A stretch of 64,000 bases of DNA from Colwellia sp. 20A7. Its GTDB lineage: Bacteria > Pseudomonadota > Gammaproteobacteria > Enterobacterales > Alteromonadaceae. Within the stretch, counting starts at the first letter, position 1. Each line of letters begins with the position of its first letter. Position numbers and translations under genes: made by a program. The notes under the pieces were generated by a model, which worked only from the letters and a program-made list of their open reading frames with translations, was not told the origin of the DNA and made no database searches. This document shows positions 46,220 through 56,080 of the stretch, piece after piece. Location: contig NZ_CP047130.1 of the NCBI RefSeq assembly GCF_009832865.1, positions 992,001 to 1,056,000 of the forward strand. The letters run 5' to 3'.

Positions 46220-46765
46220 ATGGCTGACGAAAAAGGTAAAAAAGCTGATTTAAAAATAGACGGTGGTGGCAAAAAGAAAAAATTGGTCATCATTATTGCT
46301 ATTGTAGTCTTATTGTTAATTGGCGGTGGTGGGTACTACTTTTTAATGGGTAGCGGCAGCAATGAAACATCAGAACAAGCTAAATCTAGCCAAGAAGCTT
46401 CTGGTGGAGACAGTGATGCAGATCAAAATGCACCTGCTCAAATAGGAACAGCACTTTATGTTCCAATGCCTAGGCCATTTCGCTTTAATATACCGGGTTC
46501 AACCCGTGACCGTTTTATTGAAATACGAGTACAATTGTTAGTTAGATATGCTGAAGATGAAGAGAATGCTAAAATGCATATACCTTTAATTGAAAGTACT
46601 TTATTAAGTATTTTCTCACAAGCTAATGCTGACGATTTAGCCACTAGCGTAGGTAAAGAAGTATTGAAGGAACAAGCTCTTTCGGCAGTGCAGTTAGTAA
46701 TGAAAGATCTTAAAGGCAATGAAACCGTTGAAAAAGTTCTGTTTACGGGTTTTGTAATGCAATAA
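46220..46765 (+). CDS. fliL: Flagellar basal-body protein FliL
   Basis: Inner-membrane protein that rings the stator and supports torque. 181 residues: short Lys/Gly-rich cytoplasmic N-terminus, one membrane segment (about 21-41, KLVIIIAIVVLLLIGGGGYYF), and a periplasmic domain with YVPMPRPFRFNI and FIEIRVQLLVRYAEDEENAKMHIPLIESTLLSIFSQ. AAAGG precedes the ATG. Confidence 0.94.
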   Translation: MADEKGKKADLKIDGGGKKKKLVIIIAIVVLLLIGGGGYYFLMGSGSNETSEQAKSSQEASGGDSDADQNAPAQIGTALYVPMPRPFRFNIPGSTRDRFIEIRVQLLVRYAEDEENAKMHIPLIESTLLSIFSQANADDLATSVGKEVLKEQALSAVQLVMKDLKGNETVEKVLFTGFVMQ

Positions 46766-46887
46766 TTCTTAAAAGGCAGCGAATAATTACCTGCTAGTTT
46801 ACAATGATAAAGACAGTTGAGAATGTTCATTTGAACGTATATTAACTAGGCCCAATTGAGCCAATATAGGCGAAAAGAGTATGACGC

Positions 46888-47952
46888 GTGAGTGATTTAT
46901 TATCCCAAGACGAAATTGATGCGCTTTTACATGGCGTTGATGATGTTGAAGAAGAAGAAGTAGTTGACGATTCTACCACGCGAGAAGATGGTAGTGCTGA
47001 CTATGATTTTTCTTCGCAAGATCGCATTGTTCGTGGTCGTATGCCAACGTTGGAAATGGTTAACGAACGATTTGCCCGTCACATGCGTATTAGTTTATTC
47101 AATATGATGCGCCGAACCGCTGAAGTATCGATAAACGGTATTCAAATGATAAAGTTTGGTGAATATATTCACACTTTATTTGTACCAACAAGCTTAAATA
47201 TGGTGCGCTTTCGCCCATTAAAAGGCACCGGCCTTATAACAATGGAAGCACGTTTAGTTTTCATTTTAGTTGATAACTTTTTTGGCGGTGATGGCCGCTA
47301 TCACGCTAAAATTGAAGGTCGAGAATTTACGCCAACCGAGCGTCGTATTATTCAAATGTTATTAAAATTAATATTTGAAGACTACAAAGAGTCTTGGTCA
47401 CCGGTGATGGATGTGTCTTTTGAGTACTTAGACTCTGAAGTCAACCCGTCAATGGCAAATATAGCAAGCCCAACAGAAGTTGTGGTTATCAGCTCTTTCC
47501 ATATTGAACTTGATGGTGGTGGTGGTGACTTCCATATTGCCCTACCTTACGCAATGCTTGAGCCTATTCGAGAGTTACTTGATGCCGGTGTGCAAAGTGA
47601 TAAAGAAGACACGGATATGCGCTGGTCTAAGGCCTTGCGTGATGAAATTATGGATGTACCTGTAGCACTTAATACTAAGTTTTTAGAAGTTAAGTTACCA
47701 CTCAGTCAACTGATGGAGCTGCAAGCAGGCGATATAATCCCCATAGAAATGCCCGAATATATTACTGTTTTAATTGAAGATTTACCTACATTTAGGGCTA
47801 AGTTAGGGCGTAGCCGAGAAAATATAGCGTTGAAAATAGAAGAAAAAATTAAACGTCCTGAATCAGTTAAATCTGAATTAACTATTTTGACTAAAGGCGG
47901 TAAACGCCTTGATAGCGACGCAGAGCTAGAACTTTTAGAAGATGATTTGTAA
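46888..47952 (+). CDS. fliM: Motor switch protein FliM
   Basis: C-ring subunit that binds phosphorylated CheY. 354 residues with a GTG start. The N-terminal CheY-binding peptide SDLLSQDEIDALLHG is intact. The middle domain has VRGRMPTLEMVNERFARHMRISLFNMMRR, and the C-terminal SpoA domain ends the protein. The CheY-binding peptide resembles repeats in the CheA linker in this window. fliN begins 54 bases downstream. Confidence 0.96.
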   Translation: MSDLLSQDEIDALLHGVDDVEEEEVVDDSTTREDGSADYDFSSQDRIVRGRMPTLEMVNERFARHMRISLFNMMRRTAEVSINGIQMIKFGEYIHTLFVPTSLNMVRFRPLKGTGLITMEARLVFILVDNFFGGDGRYHAKIEGREFTPTERRIIQMLLKLIFEDYKESWSPVMDVSFEYLDSEVNPSMANIASPTEVVVISSFHIELDGGGGDFHIALPYAMLEPIRELLDAGVQSDKEDTDMRWSKALRDEIMDVPVALNTKFLEVKLPLSQLMELQAGDIIPIEMPEYITVLIEDLPTFRAKLGRSRENIALKIEEKIKRPESVKSELTILTKGGKRLDSDAELELLEDDL

Positions 47953-48006
47953 TACCTACTGGGTATAGAACATTAATTGTAAAGAATTGACATTGAGGCA
48001 AGCGGT

Positions 48007-48414
48007 ATGAGTAATGATAACGAAGAAGATTTAAGTATGTGGGATGAGGCGTTAGACGAACAAGCTGAGGCTTCGGCAGAAAAAGCTAATCAAGCGCAAA
48101 AAGTTGAATTAGAAGAACTGACAGAAGACGAAAGACCAATCACAGGTGAAGAGAAACGTAAGCTGGATACTATTTTAGATATTCCAGTAACTATTTCTAT
48201 GGAGGTTGGTCGAAGCAATATTAGTATTAGAAATTTATTACAACTAAATCAAGGCTCAGTGGTTGAATTAGATCGCGTAGCAGGTGAAGCACTTGACGTT
48301 TTGGTTAATGGTACCCTTATAGCTCATGGTGAGGTTGTTGTTGTTAATGATAAGTTTGGTATCCGCTTAACGGATGTAATTAGCCAAATAGAACGAATTA
48401 AGAAGTTAAAATAA
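48007..48414 (+). CDS. fliN: Motor switch protein FliN
   Basis: C-ring subunit that pairs with FliM and docks FliH. 135 residues: acidic N-terminal tail and a C-terminal SpoA domain (about 55-132: LDTILDIPVTISMEVGRSNISIRNLLQLNQGSVVELDRVAGE). GAGGCAAGCGG precedes the ATG. Its stop overlaps the fliO start (TAATG). Confidence 0.96.
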   Translation: MSNDNEEDLSMWDEALDEQAEASAEKANQAQKVELEELTEDERPITGEEKRKLDTILDIPVTISMEVGRSNISIRNLLQLNQGSVVELDRVAGEALDVLVNGTLIAHGEVVVVNDKFGIRLTDVISQIERIKKLK

Positions 48415-48989
48415 TGAGTAAGTTAGTCGTTTTATTTTTTTGTGTTTTATCTGTGTTAACCCCTGTATCTTTTGCGCAAGAAGCGATTGATAATACCGTT
48501 GCTAGTGTTGTTGATAATACTACTACTACTAATGAGAAAACCACTCAGGTTGACTCTGATATTAGTAAAAAGAGTGAAATTGAAAATGCTCAAAACGAAA
48601 ATTCATCAAATGAAAATGCACCGTCCGTTATAGAGAAAACACCTGAAGTAGGTAAGCATGTCAATTCAAGTATGGATGTTGGCAGTATGATCATGTCTTT
48701 ATTAATGGTATTAGCATTAATTATTGTTAGTGGTTTCGTTTTAAAGCGTTTTAACCTTACTCAGCAAAACTCTAACCGATTAAGCATTGTTGCTAACTTA
48801 TCTTTAGGTGCTAAAGAAAGAGTTGTCGTATTGCAAATAGGCGAAGAACAATTGGTTTTGGGTGTTTCTGCTCAACAAGTTTCTTTACTTAAAACCTTAG
48901 ATAAGCCCTTAGATATACAAACGGGAAAAACAGTGGCGTTATCTAGCGGTGTATTATCTTTTCTGCAGAAAAATGCAGCTAAAACATAA
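48414..48989 (+). CDS. fliO: Flagellar export protein FliO
   Basis: Membrane protein that assists assembly of the FliP complex of the export gate. 191 residues: a signal peptide (LVVLFFCVLSVLTPVSFAQ), a long Asn/Ser/Thr-rich periplasmic linker, one membrane segment (about 91-108, MIMSLLMVLALIIVSGFVL), and a cytoplasmic domain with LSIVANLSLGAKERVVVLQIGEEQLVLGV. Coupled to fliN by a one-base overlap. Confidence 0.92.
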   Translation: MSKLVVLFFCVLSVLTPVSFAQEAIDNTVASVVDNTTTTNEKTTQVDSDISKKSEIENAQNENSSNENAPSVIEKTPEVGKHVNSSMDVGSMIMSLLMVLALIIVSGFVLKRFNLTQQNSNRLSIVANLSLGAKERVVVLQIGEEQLVLGVSAQQVSLLKTLDKPLDIQTGKTVALSSGVLSFLQKNAAKT

Positions 48990-49057
48990 TTCGGTAGCAA
49001 AGCAATATAGCTACCAATGAAACAACACATAACATCAAAAATAATAAATAAGTGACT

Positions 49058-49819
49058 ATGAAAAAAATTGTCTGGTTAGTTTTATTCTCATTGTTAGTAT
49101 CAACATTAAGTTTTGGTGCTTTTGCTGCTGAAGATTTATCAATGTCAGCCTTAAAATTAACAACGAATCCTGATGGCTCTCAAGAGTACTCAGTAACATT
49201 GCAAATTTTAATGTTTATGACAGCGTTAAGCTTTATTCCTGCTGCTGTTATTATGATGACTTCTTTTACACGTATTGTGGTTGTGATGGCCATACTTCGT
49301 CAAGCTTTTGGTTTGCAGCAAACCCCATCAAACCAGGTTATTATTGGTTTAACGCTTTTCATGACACTTTTCATCATGACGCCGGTTTACAATCAGATAA
49401 ATGAAGTAGCAATACAGCCTTATTTATCTGATCAGCTAACTTCTGTACAAGCTATTGATAAAGGTAAAGTTCCATTACGTGCTTTTATGCTTGAGCAAAC
49501 TCGCTTAAAAGATTTAGATACTTTAGCTTCAATGGCCGGACTTGAGGCTGTTGATAAGCCTACTGATTTACCTATGAGAGTTATTATCCCTGCGTTTATT
49601 ATTAGTGAATTAAAAACAGCGTTTCAAATAGGTTTTATACTTTTTATTCCTTTTTTGATTATAGATTTGGTGGTCGCCAGTATTCTGATGGCGATGGGGA
49701 TGATGATGTTATCGCCAATGATTGTCTCGCTACCCTTTAAATTAATGCTGTTTGTATTAGTTGATGGCTGGAATTTAGTTATTGGTACTATTGCAACTAG
49801 TTATGGTTTAGGTAGTTAG
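49058..49819 (+). CDS. fliP: Flagellar export gate protein FliP
   Basis: Core of the export gate, five copies per gate. 253 residues from the ATG at 49058 (a GTG two codons earlier is possible). Signal peptide [21 protein letters not shown], then four membrane segments. Conserved FliP segments: [41 protein letters not shown] N-half and [48 protein letters not shown]. Confidence 0.95.
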   Translation: MKKIVWLVLFSLLVSTLSFGAFAAEDLSMSALKLTTNPDGSQEYSVTLQILMFMTALSFIPAAVIMMTSFTRIVVVMAILRQAFGLQQTPSNQVIIGLTLFMTLFIMTPVYNQINEVAIQPYLSDQLTSVQAIDKGKVPLRAFMLEQTRLKDLDTLASMAGLEAVDKPTDLPMRVIIPAFIISELKTAFQIGFILFIPFLIIDLVVASILMAMGMMMLSPMIVSLPFKLMLFVLVDGWNLVIGTIATSYGLGS

Positions 49820-49853
49820 CGTAAAAAACATTAGCTAAATAAGAGAATATAAG

Positions 49854-50123
49854 ATGGGACCAGAGGTATTTGTAGACATATTAAGAGATGCTTTGTTGCT
49901 AGTGATCCTTCTCGTTAGTGCTGTCATCTTGCCAAGTTTATTTGTTGGTTTGCTTGTAGCTATATTCCAGGCTGCAACGTCAATTAACGAGCAAACATTA
50001 AGTTTTTTACCTCGTCTAATTGTTACATTGCTCGCCGTTATTTATGGTGGTCATTGGGGGGTACAAAAACTAATGGATTATACCTTTAGATTAGTCGCTA
50101 GTATTCCAAGTGTTGTGAACTAA
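49854..50123 (+). CDS. fliQ: Flagellar export gate protein FliQ
   Basis: Small gate subunit, 89 residues, two membrane segments (about 13-36 and 54-75) with the family pattern LPSLFVGLLVAIFQAATSINEQTLSFLPRL. AAGAGAATATAAG precedes the ATG. Its stop codon shares a base with the fliR start (TAATG). Confidence 0.95.
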   Translation: MGPEVFVDILRDALLLVILLVSAVILPSLFVGLLVAIFQAATSINEQTLSFLPRLIVTLLAVIYGGHWGVQKLMDYTFRLVASIPSVVN

Positions 50124-50905
50124 TGGAGTTCACCGAGTCAGTTGTTAATCAATATATTGCTGATTTTATTCTTCCTTTAACCCGTATCTCTGCTTTAGTC
50201 ATGATGATGGTTGGGTTAGGCGCGCGTACCATTCCTGCTCGTATTAAGCTATTTTTATGTGTAACGCTAACCATAGCAATAATGCCTGCAATACCTCCCA
50301 CTAATGTTGGGGAGCTCTTATCTTTTAGCACTTTTTTATTGATAGGGCAGCAAATACTTATTGGCATTAGTTTAGGTTTTATAACGGTGATGGTAGTTGA
50401 TACTTTTACCTTAGCAGGCCAAATTATTGCAATGCAATCAGGTTTGGGTTTTGCTTCATTAGTTGACCCCGCCAGTGGTATGAACGTACCCGCGGTAGGT
50501 CAGTTTTTCTTAATATTATCAACATTACTTTTTTGGACTATGGATGGGCATTTAGCTTACCTGCAATTTGTAGTAGCAAGTTTCGATACGCTTCCTATTG
50601 GCAATGAGATGTTCGCCAGTGTTAAATATCAAGAAATGGTTTTATGGGGGAAGTGGATGTTTGCAACAGCTTTGTCACTTTCGCTAGCGCCTTTAACGGC
50701 AATGTTGTTAATTAACTTCTCATTTGGCGTAATGACTAGAGCAGCACCACAGCTTAATATATTTGCTATAGGCTTTCCTATTACTATGATGGCAGGTTTG
50801 CTGATTATGTGGTTAACCTTTGGTAATTTCCTGACACATTTTGAATTACAGTGGCAACGAGCATTGGACTTTAGCTGTTACCTCATTAATTGTTCGGGAA
50901 CTTAA
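50123..50905 (+). CDS. fliR: Flagellar export gate protein FliR
   Basis: Single-copy gate subunit, 260 residues, about six membrane segments. Conserved features include LTRISALVMMMVGLGARTIPARIK, FTLAGQIIAMQSGLGFASLVDPASG and LNIFAIGFPITMMAGLLIMWLT. Coupled to fliQ. The last 15 residues are hydrophilic and less family-like. flhB starts 90 bases downstream. Confidence 0.94.
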   Translation: MEFTESVVNQYIADFILPLTRISALVMMMVGLGARTIPARIKLFLCVTLTIAIMPAIPPTNVGELLSFSTFLLIGQQILIGISLGFITVMVVDTFTLAGQIIAMQSGLGFASLVDPASGMNVPAVGQFFLILSTLLFWTMDGHLAYLQFVVASFDTLPIGNEMFASVKYQEMVLWGKWMFATALSLSLAPLTAMLLINFSFGVMTRAAPQLNIFAIGFPITMMAGLLIMWLTFGNFLTHFELQWQRALDFSCYLINCSGT

Positions 50906-50995
50906 ACCAGGTTTAGGCTATTAAGGAATATTTTATGCATGTAGCATATAGTGAAATTTTATACTTAAAGCATAATGTTTTTAGGGTAGTACAGC

Positions 50996-52126
50996 ATGGC
51001 TGAGTCAGATAGTGGTGAGAAAAGCGAAGAACCAACAGCAAAAAAACTGGCTGATGCACGAAAAAAAGGCCAAATAGCTCGCTCTAAAGATTTAGGCACC
51101 ATGTTTGTTTTAGTCGGAAGTGCGTTTGCTCTGATGGTAATGGGGAGCTCCTTGGTTGATGCTTTATCAGCTACCATGAAACGTCTGTTTTCATTGAGTC
51201 GTAATGAAACTATGGATCCACATGCTATCGTAGGCGTTATTTATAGTGCGACAAACAATATCATCTTCCCCGTTTTAGCTATTTTTTTGATTATTATGGT
51301 AGCCGCCTTTATTGGTAATACCATGTTAGGTGGTATGGCTTTTTCTTGGGAAGCTATGGCCCCAAAAGCTAGCCGGCTTTCTCCTCTTGCAGGCTTTAAG
51401 CGTATGTTTGGTGTGCAAGCAGGGGTTGAATTATTAAAATCTATTATGAAGTTTTTTGTAGTATTTATTGTCGCTTTTTTACTGCTGAAAGGGCTTTTCT
51501 CACAAATTTTAGGACTTAGTTTAGAAGCTATACCGTCAAACTTTGGCCATGCCGTTAACATGTTGTTGTGGATGTTTTTAGCGTTAGCGCTATCTATTGG
51601 TCTTATTGTGGTTATCGACGCTCCTTATCAAGTTTGGAATCATACACGTCAACTTAAAATGACTAAGCAAGAAATTAAAGACGAATATAAAAGTACTGAA
51701 GGTAACCCTGAAATTAAAGGGCGCATAAAGCAAACACAATATGAAATGTCGCAACGACGGATGATGGGAGAAGTACCTAATGCAGATGTTGTAATCACCA
51801 ATCCTACCCATTATAGCGTGGCATTAAAGTATGATGCGAATATGGGAGGAGCACCGCAGCTAGTAGCAAAAGGCATAGATGAAATGGCTATACACATTCG
51901 TACTATTGCCAAAGAGCATAATGTTGAAATAGTACAGTCACCAGCTTTAGCAAGGTCGATATATTATACTGCAGAGGTTGACCAAGATATTCCTGAAGAA
52001 CTTTATGCCGCCGTAGCTCAGGTGCTAGCATTTATTTTTCAGCTTAATGAACATAAAAAAGGTAAAGGTAAAAAACCTATTCCTATTCCTAAGAAGCTGC
52101 CTATTCCTGAAGAGTTCAAATATTAA
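50996..52126 (+). CDS. flhB: Flagellar export specificity switch FlhB
   Basis: Switches export from hook to filament substrates after signalling from FliK. 376 residues: cytoplasmic start ESDSGEKSEEPTAKKLADARKKGQ, four membrane segments in the first 210 residues, and the autocleaved cytoplasmic domain with N269-P270-T271-H272 in VVITNPTHYSVAL. Ends in a Lys/Pro-rich tail. Last gene of the fliK transcript. Confidence 0.96.
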   Translation: MAESDSGEKSEEPTAKKLADARKKGQIARSKDLGTMFVLVGSAFALMVMGSSLVDALSATMKRLFSLSRNETMDPHAIVGVIYSATNNIIFPVLAIFLIIMVAAFIGNTMLGGMAFSWEAMAPKASRLSPLAGFKRMFGVQAGVELLKSIMKFFVVFIVAFLLLKGLFSQILGLSLEAIPSNFGHAVNMLLWMFLALALSIGLIVVIDAPYQVWNHTRQLKMTKQEIKDEYKSTEGNPEIKGRIKQTQYEMSQRRMMGEVPNADVVITNPTHYSVALKYDANMGGAPQLVAKGIDEMAIHIRTIAKEHNVEIVQSPALARSIYYTAEVDQDIPEELYAAVAQVLAFIFQLNEHKKGKGKKPIPIPKKLPIPEEFKY

Positions 52127-52145
52127 AATATTGCGGCGTTACTTT

Positions 52146-52161
52146 TGGTATAGCTTTTGCA
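52146..52161 (+). promoter_or_regulatory. Sigma-54 promoter for the flhA operon
   Basis: TGGTATAGCTTTTGCA has GG-N10-GC spacing and a perfect TTGCA at -12, 48 bases before flhA. This operon is sigma-54-driven in Vibrio. Confidence 0.7.
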
Positions 52162-52175
52162 AATCCAAAGCTAGC

Positions 52176-52189
52176 GTCAAAAATTTACC
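52176..52189. promoter_or_regulatory. FleQ-box-like element in the flhA leader
   Basis: GTCAAAAATTTACC shares its first 11 bases with the stronger element before flagellin 2. It lies just downstream of the predicted start, where FleQ binds the flhA leader in Pseudomonas. Confidence 0.4.
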
Positions 52190-52209
52190 ATAACGAGCAG
52201 CAGTATCAA

Positions 52210-54312
52210 ATGCAATTAAACGCCTTCTTCAATAAATTCGATAAGAAAAAATTATCTCATATCTCAGGGTTGGGTACACCAATCCTTGTAATGGCTGCAC
52301 TTGGTATGGTTATTCTACCTATGCCTGCGTGGTTATTGGATGTACTCTTCTCATTTAACATTGCGTTATCTTTAGTGGTGTTATTAATCACTGTATACAC
52401 ACTTAAACCACTAGAATTTGGTTCATTTCCCTCGGTTATTCTTATTGCAACCATTCTCCGCTTAGCACTTAATGTTGCGAGTACTCGGGTAGTTTTACTT
52501 GAAGGACATGAAGGTACCGATGCTGCTGGTAAAGTGATTGAAGCCTTTGGCTCTGTTGTTATTGGTGGTAACTATGCTGTTGGTTTAGTTGTATTTTTGA
52601 TTTTAATTATTATCAATTTTGTAGTAGTTACTAAAGGTGCAGGGCGTATCGCTGAAGTTACCGCGCGTTTTACGCTTGATGCTATGCCAGGTAAACAAAT
52701 GGCGATTGATGCCGATTTAAATGCCGGCTTTATTAACGCTGAGCAAGCAAGAGAACGTCGAATTGAAGTTACCAGTGAAGCTGATTTCTATGGTTCGATG
52801 GATGGTGCAAGTAAATTTGTTAAAGGCGACGCTGTTGCAGGTATTTTAATTTTATTTATCAACATCGTGGGTGGACTAGTTATTGGAATGGTTCAACATG
52901 ACCTTAGCTTTAATGAAGCTGTTGAAATTTATACTTTGCTAACCATTGGTGACGGTTTAGTGGCGCAAATTCCAGGGTTACTATTATCTGTTGCAACCGC
53001 GATTGTAGTAACACGCCAAAATACCTCCCAAGATATGGGGGAGCAGGTAAGTAGTCAATTAGGGCAAGAAAAATCACTTTATATCGCCGCAGGCGTTATG
53101 TTTGTCATTGGTGTAATTCCTGGAATGCCGCATTTTGCATTTTTACTCTTTGCTAGCATTATTGCAGCCGTTGCTTATTTTGGTACTAAACATAAAGCAA
53201 CTAAAGCTACAGAGTTAGAAAAAGTTGCTGAAGAAGCGCAAGTACAAAGTCAGCAAAAAGAAGAGGAAGTTAAAGAGTTAGGTTGGGATGATGTTAATCA
53301 TGTTGATGTTATTGGTTTAGAGATTGGTTACCGATTAATTCCATTGGTTGATAAAGCGCAAGGTGGCGAACTACTTAGCCGAATTAAAGGTGTACGTAAA
53401 AAGCTTTCACAGGAATTTGGTTTTTTAGTACCTGCTGTTCATATTCGTGACAATCTAGACCTAGACCCTAATAGTTACCAAATATCGCTAATGGGCGTAA
53501 CGATAGGGAGTGCAGAGATACGACATGATCAAGAGTTAGCAATAAACCCTGGACAGGTTTTTGGAAAACTTGATGGTGTACCAACGAAAGATCCTGCTTT
53601 TGGGTTAGACGCTGTTTGGATTAAGCAAAATCAACGAGAACAAGCACAAACATTAGGGTATACCGTTGTTGACTCAGCGACTGTATTAGCGACACATTTA
53701 AGCCAAATTTTAACGAACAATGCTTCTCAATTGTTAGGTCATGAAGAAGTTCAAAACCTTATTGATATTCTAGCTAAAACTTACCCTAAACTCGTTGAAG
53801 GCTTTATTCCTGATACACTATCCTTAGGTACCGTTGTTAAAGTATTGCAAAGTTTGATGAATGAAGGTGTTGCTGTTCGCGATATGCGCTCAATTATACA
53901 AACCCTTGTTGAGTATGGACCTAAAAGCCAAGATGCAGAAGTGCTAACAGCAGCAGTAAGAATTAGCTTACGTAAATTTATTATTCAAGACTTGGTTGGC
54001 CCTGCGTTAGAAATACCTGTCATAACCTTGGCGCCTGAGTTGGAACAAATGTTGCATCAGTCTATGCAGATGGCTGGAGATGATGGTGCAGGTATTGAAC
54101 CCGGCTTAGCTGAACGCTTGCAAAAATCATTAAATGATGGCGCTCAAGAGCAAGAACTGGCAGGTGATACCCCTATTTTATTAACCTCGGGTATTTTACG
54201 ATCAGTGTTGGCTAAATTTGTAAAATATACCATACCAGGCTTAAGGGTAATTTCTTATCAAGAAATACCTGATGATAAACAAATTAAAATTGTAAGTGCT
54301 ATAGGGCAGTAA
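52210..54312 (+). CDS. flhA: Flagellar export gate protein FlhA
   Basis: Nine-copy gate subunit that couples the proton gradient to export and receives chaperone-substrate complexes. 700 residues. The membrane half (about 20-330, eight segments) contains the FHIPEP-family signature region LATILRLALNVASTRVVL and TARFTLDAMPGKQMAIDADLNAG. The cytoplasmic half includes GIEPGLAERLQKSL near the C-terminus. A sigma-54 site lies upstream. Confidence 0.96.
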   Translation: MQLNAFFNKFDKKKLSHISGLGTPILVMAALGMVILPMPAWLLDVLFSFNIALSLVVLLITVYTLKPLEFGSFPSVILIATILRLALNVASTRVVLLEGHEGTDAAGKVIEAFGSVVIGGNYAVGLVVFLILIIINFVVVTKGAGRIAEVTARFTLDAMPGKQMAIDADLNAGFINAEQARERRIEVTSEADFYGSMDGASKFVKGDAVAGILILFINIVGGLVIGMVQHDLSFNEAVEIYTLLTIGDGLVAQIPGLLLSVATAIVVTRQNTSQDMGEQVSSQLGQEKSLYIAAGVMFVIGVIPGMPHFAFLLFASIIAAVAYFGTKHKATKATELEKVAEEAQVQSQQKEEEVKELGWDDVNHVDVIGLEIGYRLIPLVDKAQGGELLSRIKGVRKKLSQEFGFLVPAVHIRDNLDLDPNSYQISLMGVTIGSAEIRHDQELAINPGQVFGKLDGVPTKDPAFGLDAVWIKQNQREQAQTLGYTVVDSATVLATHLSQILTNNASQLLGHEEVQNLIDILAKTYPKLVEGFIPDTLSLGTVVKVLQSLMNEGVAVRDMRSIIQTLVEYGPKSQDAEVLTAAVRISLRKFIIQDLVGPALEIPVITLAPELEQMLHQSMQMAGDDGAGIEPGLAERLQKSLNDGAQEQELAGDTPILLTSGILRSVLAKFVKYTIPGLRVISYQEIPDDKQIKIVSAIGQ

Positions 54313-54356
54313 CTAATAAATTTGAGTAAGTAAAATACCGAATAAAAAAGTAACGA

Positions 54357-54386
54357 GCAACTTAAGTATTGAGCATGATAAGTTGC
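54357..54386 (+). other. Hairpin between flhA and flhF
   Basis: A perfect 8-base stem GCAACTTA/TAAGTTGC with a 14-base loop, inside a wider pair ACGAGC (54354-54359)/GCTCGT (54402-54407). There is no T run, so it is not a typical terminator; it might stabilise or attenuate the message before flhF. Confidence 0.35.
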
Positions 54387-54428
54387 AGAGTATAGTTTAG
54401 TCGCTCGTAGCTAAATAAGGAGTTAACT

Positions 54429-56021
54429 GTGAAAATAAGACGTTTTGTTGGCAAAGATATGCGTAGCGCATTAGCACAAATTAAAGAAGAATTAGGCGTA
54501 GATGCGGTTATTATGTCTAATAAAAAAATACCTGAGGGTGTTGAGTTAATGGCAGCAGTTGACTACAGCCAAGCACCACCTGTAAGTGTAACTTCTTCAC
54601 ATGATAACCCTTCACTGAGTGATCAACGTGGCCGTGAAATACAAAATGATACGGTTAACATTCAAAATACTTCTGCAGCAGCATTGAACAGGGAAGTACC
54701 TGAACCACAAATAGGTGGTAATCAAGCTAACAGTACTACCGAGCCTGTTGATAGTTTATCAGCCTTATTAAGCAGACAAGTTCAACATCACTCTTCTGCT
54801 CAGCAATCTGAGAAAATCGATGTGCAACAGGGATATACCCAACAAAGTAACCAAGTTTCGAGCGAAGACGATAATATTGAAGATCAATTACGTAACTTTA
54901 CGCAACGATTACGTCATTCAAAGCCTGATGGAACGATTCCTGTGCCAGAAGCAAGCTATACTAATGAAGATGCTCAATTTGAAGGACATACGTCGTTAGA
55001 AGCCGAACAAATGGCAGAAAAGTTACAATCTAAGCCAACTGCTGAACAAGGTGCTGATTTAAACAATCACGTTAACCAGCAAGATTTTGATAAAATGCAA
55101 CAAGAGATGGCTTCTATAAGAAAGCTGCTTGAACATCAAGTATCAGGGCTTATGTGGCAAGATATGGCGCAAAAAGAACCCCAACGTGCAGTGTTAGTTA
55201 ACCGTTTATTAGGGTTAGGTTTAAATGAACAAATTGCGGATCAAATAGCAGGTTATGTTCCTTCTGAATATCATGATGAGCAAGCTTGGCAGCAAGCGAC
55301 CAAATTAATTGGTGAGCAACTTAATACGACGCAAAATGATATTATTCATCGAGGTGGGGTTGTTGCCTTAGTTGGTCCTACAGGTGTAGGGAAAACGACT
55401 ACTATTGCAAAGCTTGCGGCACGTTTCTCTCAAGTACATGGGCATGAACAAGTGGCACTAATTTCAACTGATACATTTAGAATAGCGGGTTTTGAACAAC
55501 TGGCTACTTATGGAAAAATTATTGGCTGCCAAGTTAAACTGGCTAAAGATAGTCAAGCATTAGACTTACTGCTTGAGCAGTTTTCTCAAAAGAAATTAAT
55601 TCTAATTGATACTGCTGGTATGGGACAAAGAGATATACGTTTAGCTGAAAATTTAGCTAATTTGGTATCGAATGCTAGAGTTAGAATAAGAAATTATTTG
55701 GTGCTAGCAGCTAATAGCCAGCAGCAAGTTATGCAAGAAAATGTCGATCGCTTTAAAAAAGTACCATTGTCGGGTTGTATTTATACTAAACTTGATGAAA
55801 GTGTGAGTGTTGGCGAAATAATTACAACTTCAATTCAAAATGGCCTTCCAATAGGTTATCTTACTGATGGACAAAGAGTTCCTGAAGATATTAAAGTTGC
55901 AAATGCTGAAAAATTAGTTACTCTTGCAGATAAGATGGCAATAAATTCAGCGAAGAAAAATGTAGCTCATGTTCAACGTACGGCAAGGCCAATGCCAATA
56001 GCGCCAGTGGTGGCGATATAG
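54429..56021 (+). CDS. flhF: Polar flagellum placement GTPase FlhF
   Basis: SRP-type GTPase that marks the cell pole for flagellar assembly. 530 residues: N-terminal basic start KIRRFVGKDMRSALAQIKEELG, a Gln/Asn-rich middle region (about 60-230), then the NG domain with P-loop GPTGVGKTT at 316-324, ISTDTFRIAGFEQLATYGKI and LILIDTAGMGQRD. GTG start behind AAGGAGTTAACT. It acts with FlhG, the next gene. Confidence 0.95.
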   Translation: MKIRRFVGKDMRSALAQIKEELGVDAVIMSNKKIPEGVELMAAVDYSQAPPVSVTSSHDNPSLSDQRGREIQNDTVNIQNTSAAALNREVPEPQIGGNQANSTTEPVDSLSALLSRQVQHHSSAQQSEKIDVQQGYTQQSNQVSSEDDNIEDQLRNFTQRLRHSKPDGTIPVPEASYTNEDAQFEGHTSLEAEQMAEKLQSKPTAEQGADLNNHVNQQDFDKMQQEMASIRKLLEHQVSGLMWQDMAQKEPQRAVLVNRLLGLGLNEQIADQIAGYVPSEYHDEQAWQQATKLIGEQLNTTQNDIIHRGGVVALVGPTGVGKTTTIAKLAARFSQVHGHEQVALISTDTFRIAGFEQLATYGKIIGCQVKLAKDSQALDLLLEQFSQKKLILIDTAGMGQRDIRLAENLANLVSNARVRIRNYLVLAANSQQQVMQENVDRFKKVPLSGCIYTKLDESVSVGEIITTSIQNGLPIGYLTDGQRVPEDIKVANAEKLVTLADKMAINSAKKNVAHVQRTARPMPIAPVVAI

Positions 56022-56080
56022 ATGTATTTTAAATTGCAGTATTCTTATTTGAAATAAAGCGATAATATAAGAAGTAATAA

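Noticed and set aside
46880..46895. ATG at 46881 just upstream of fliM
   Set aside because: It is out of frame with fliM and meets a stop after four codons; the GTG at 46888 gives the conserved FliM N-terminus.
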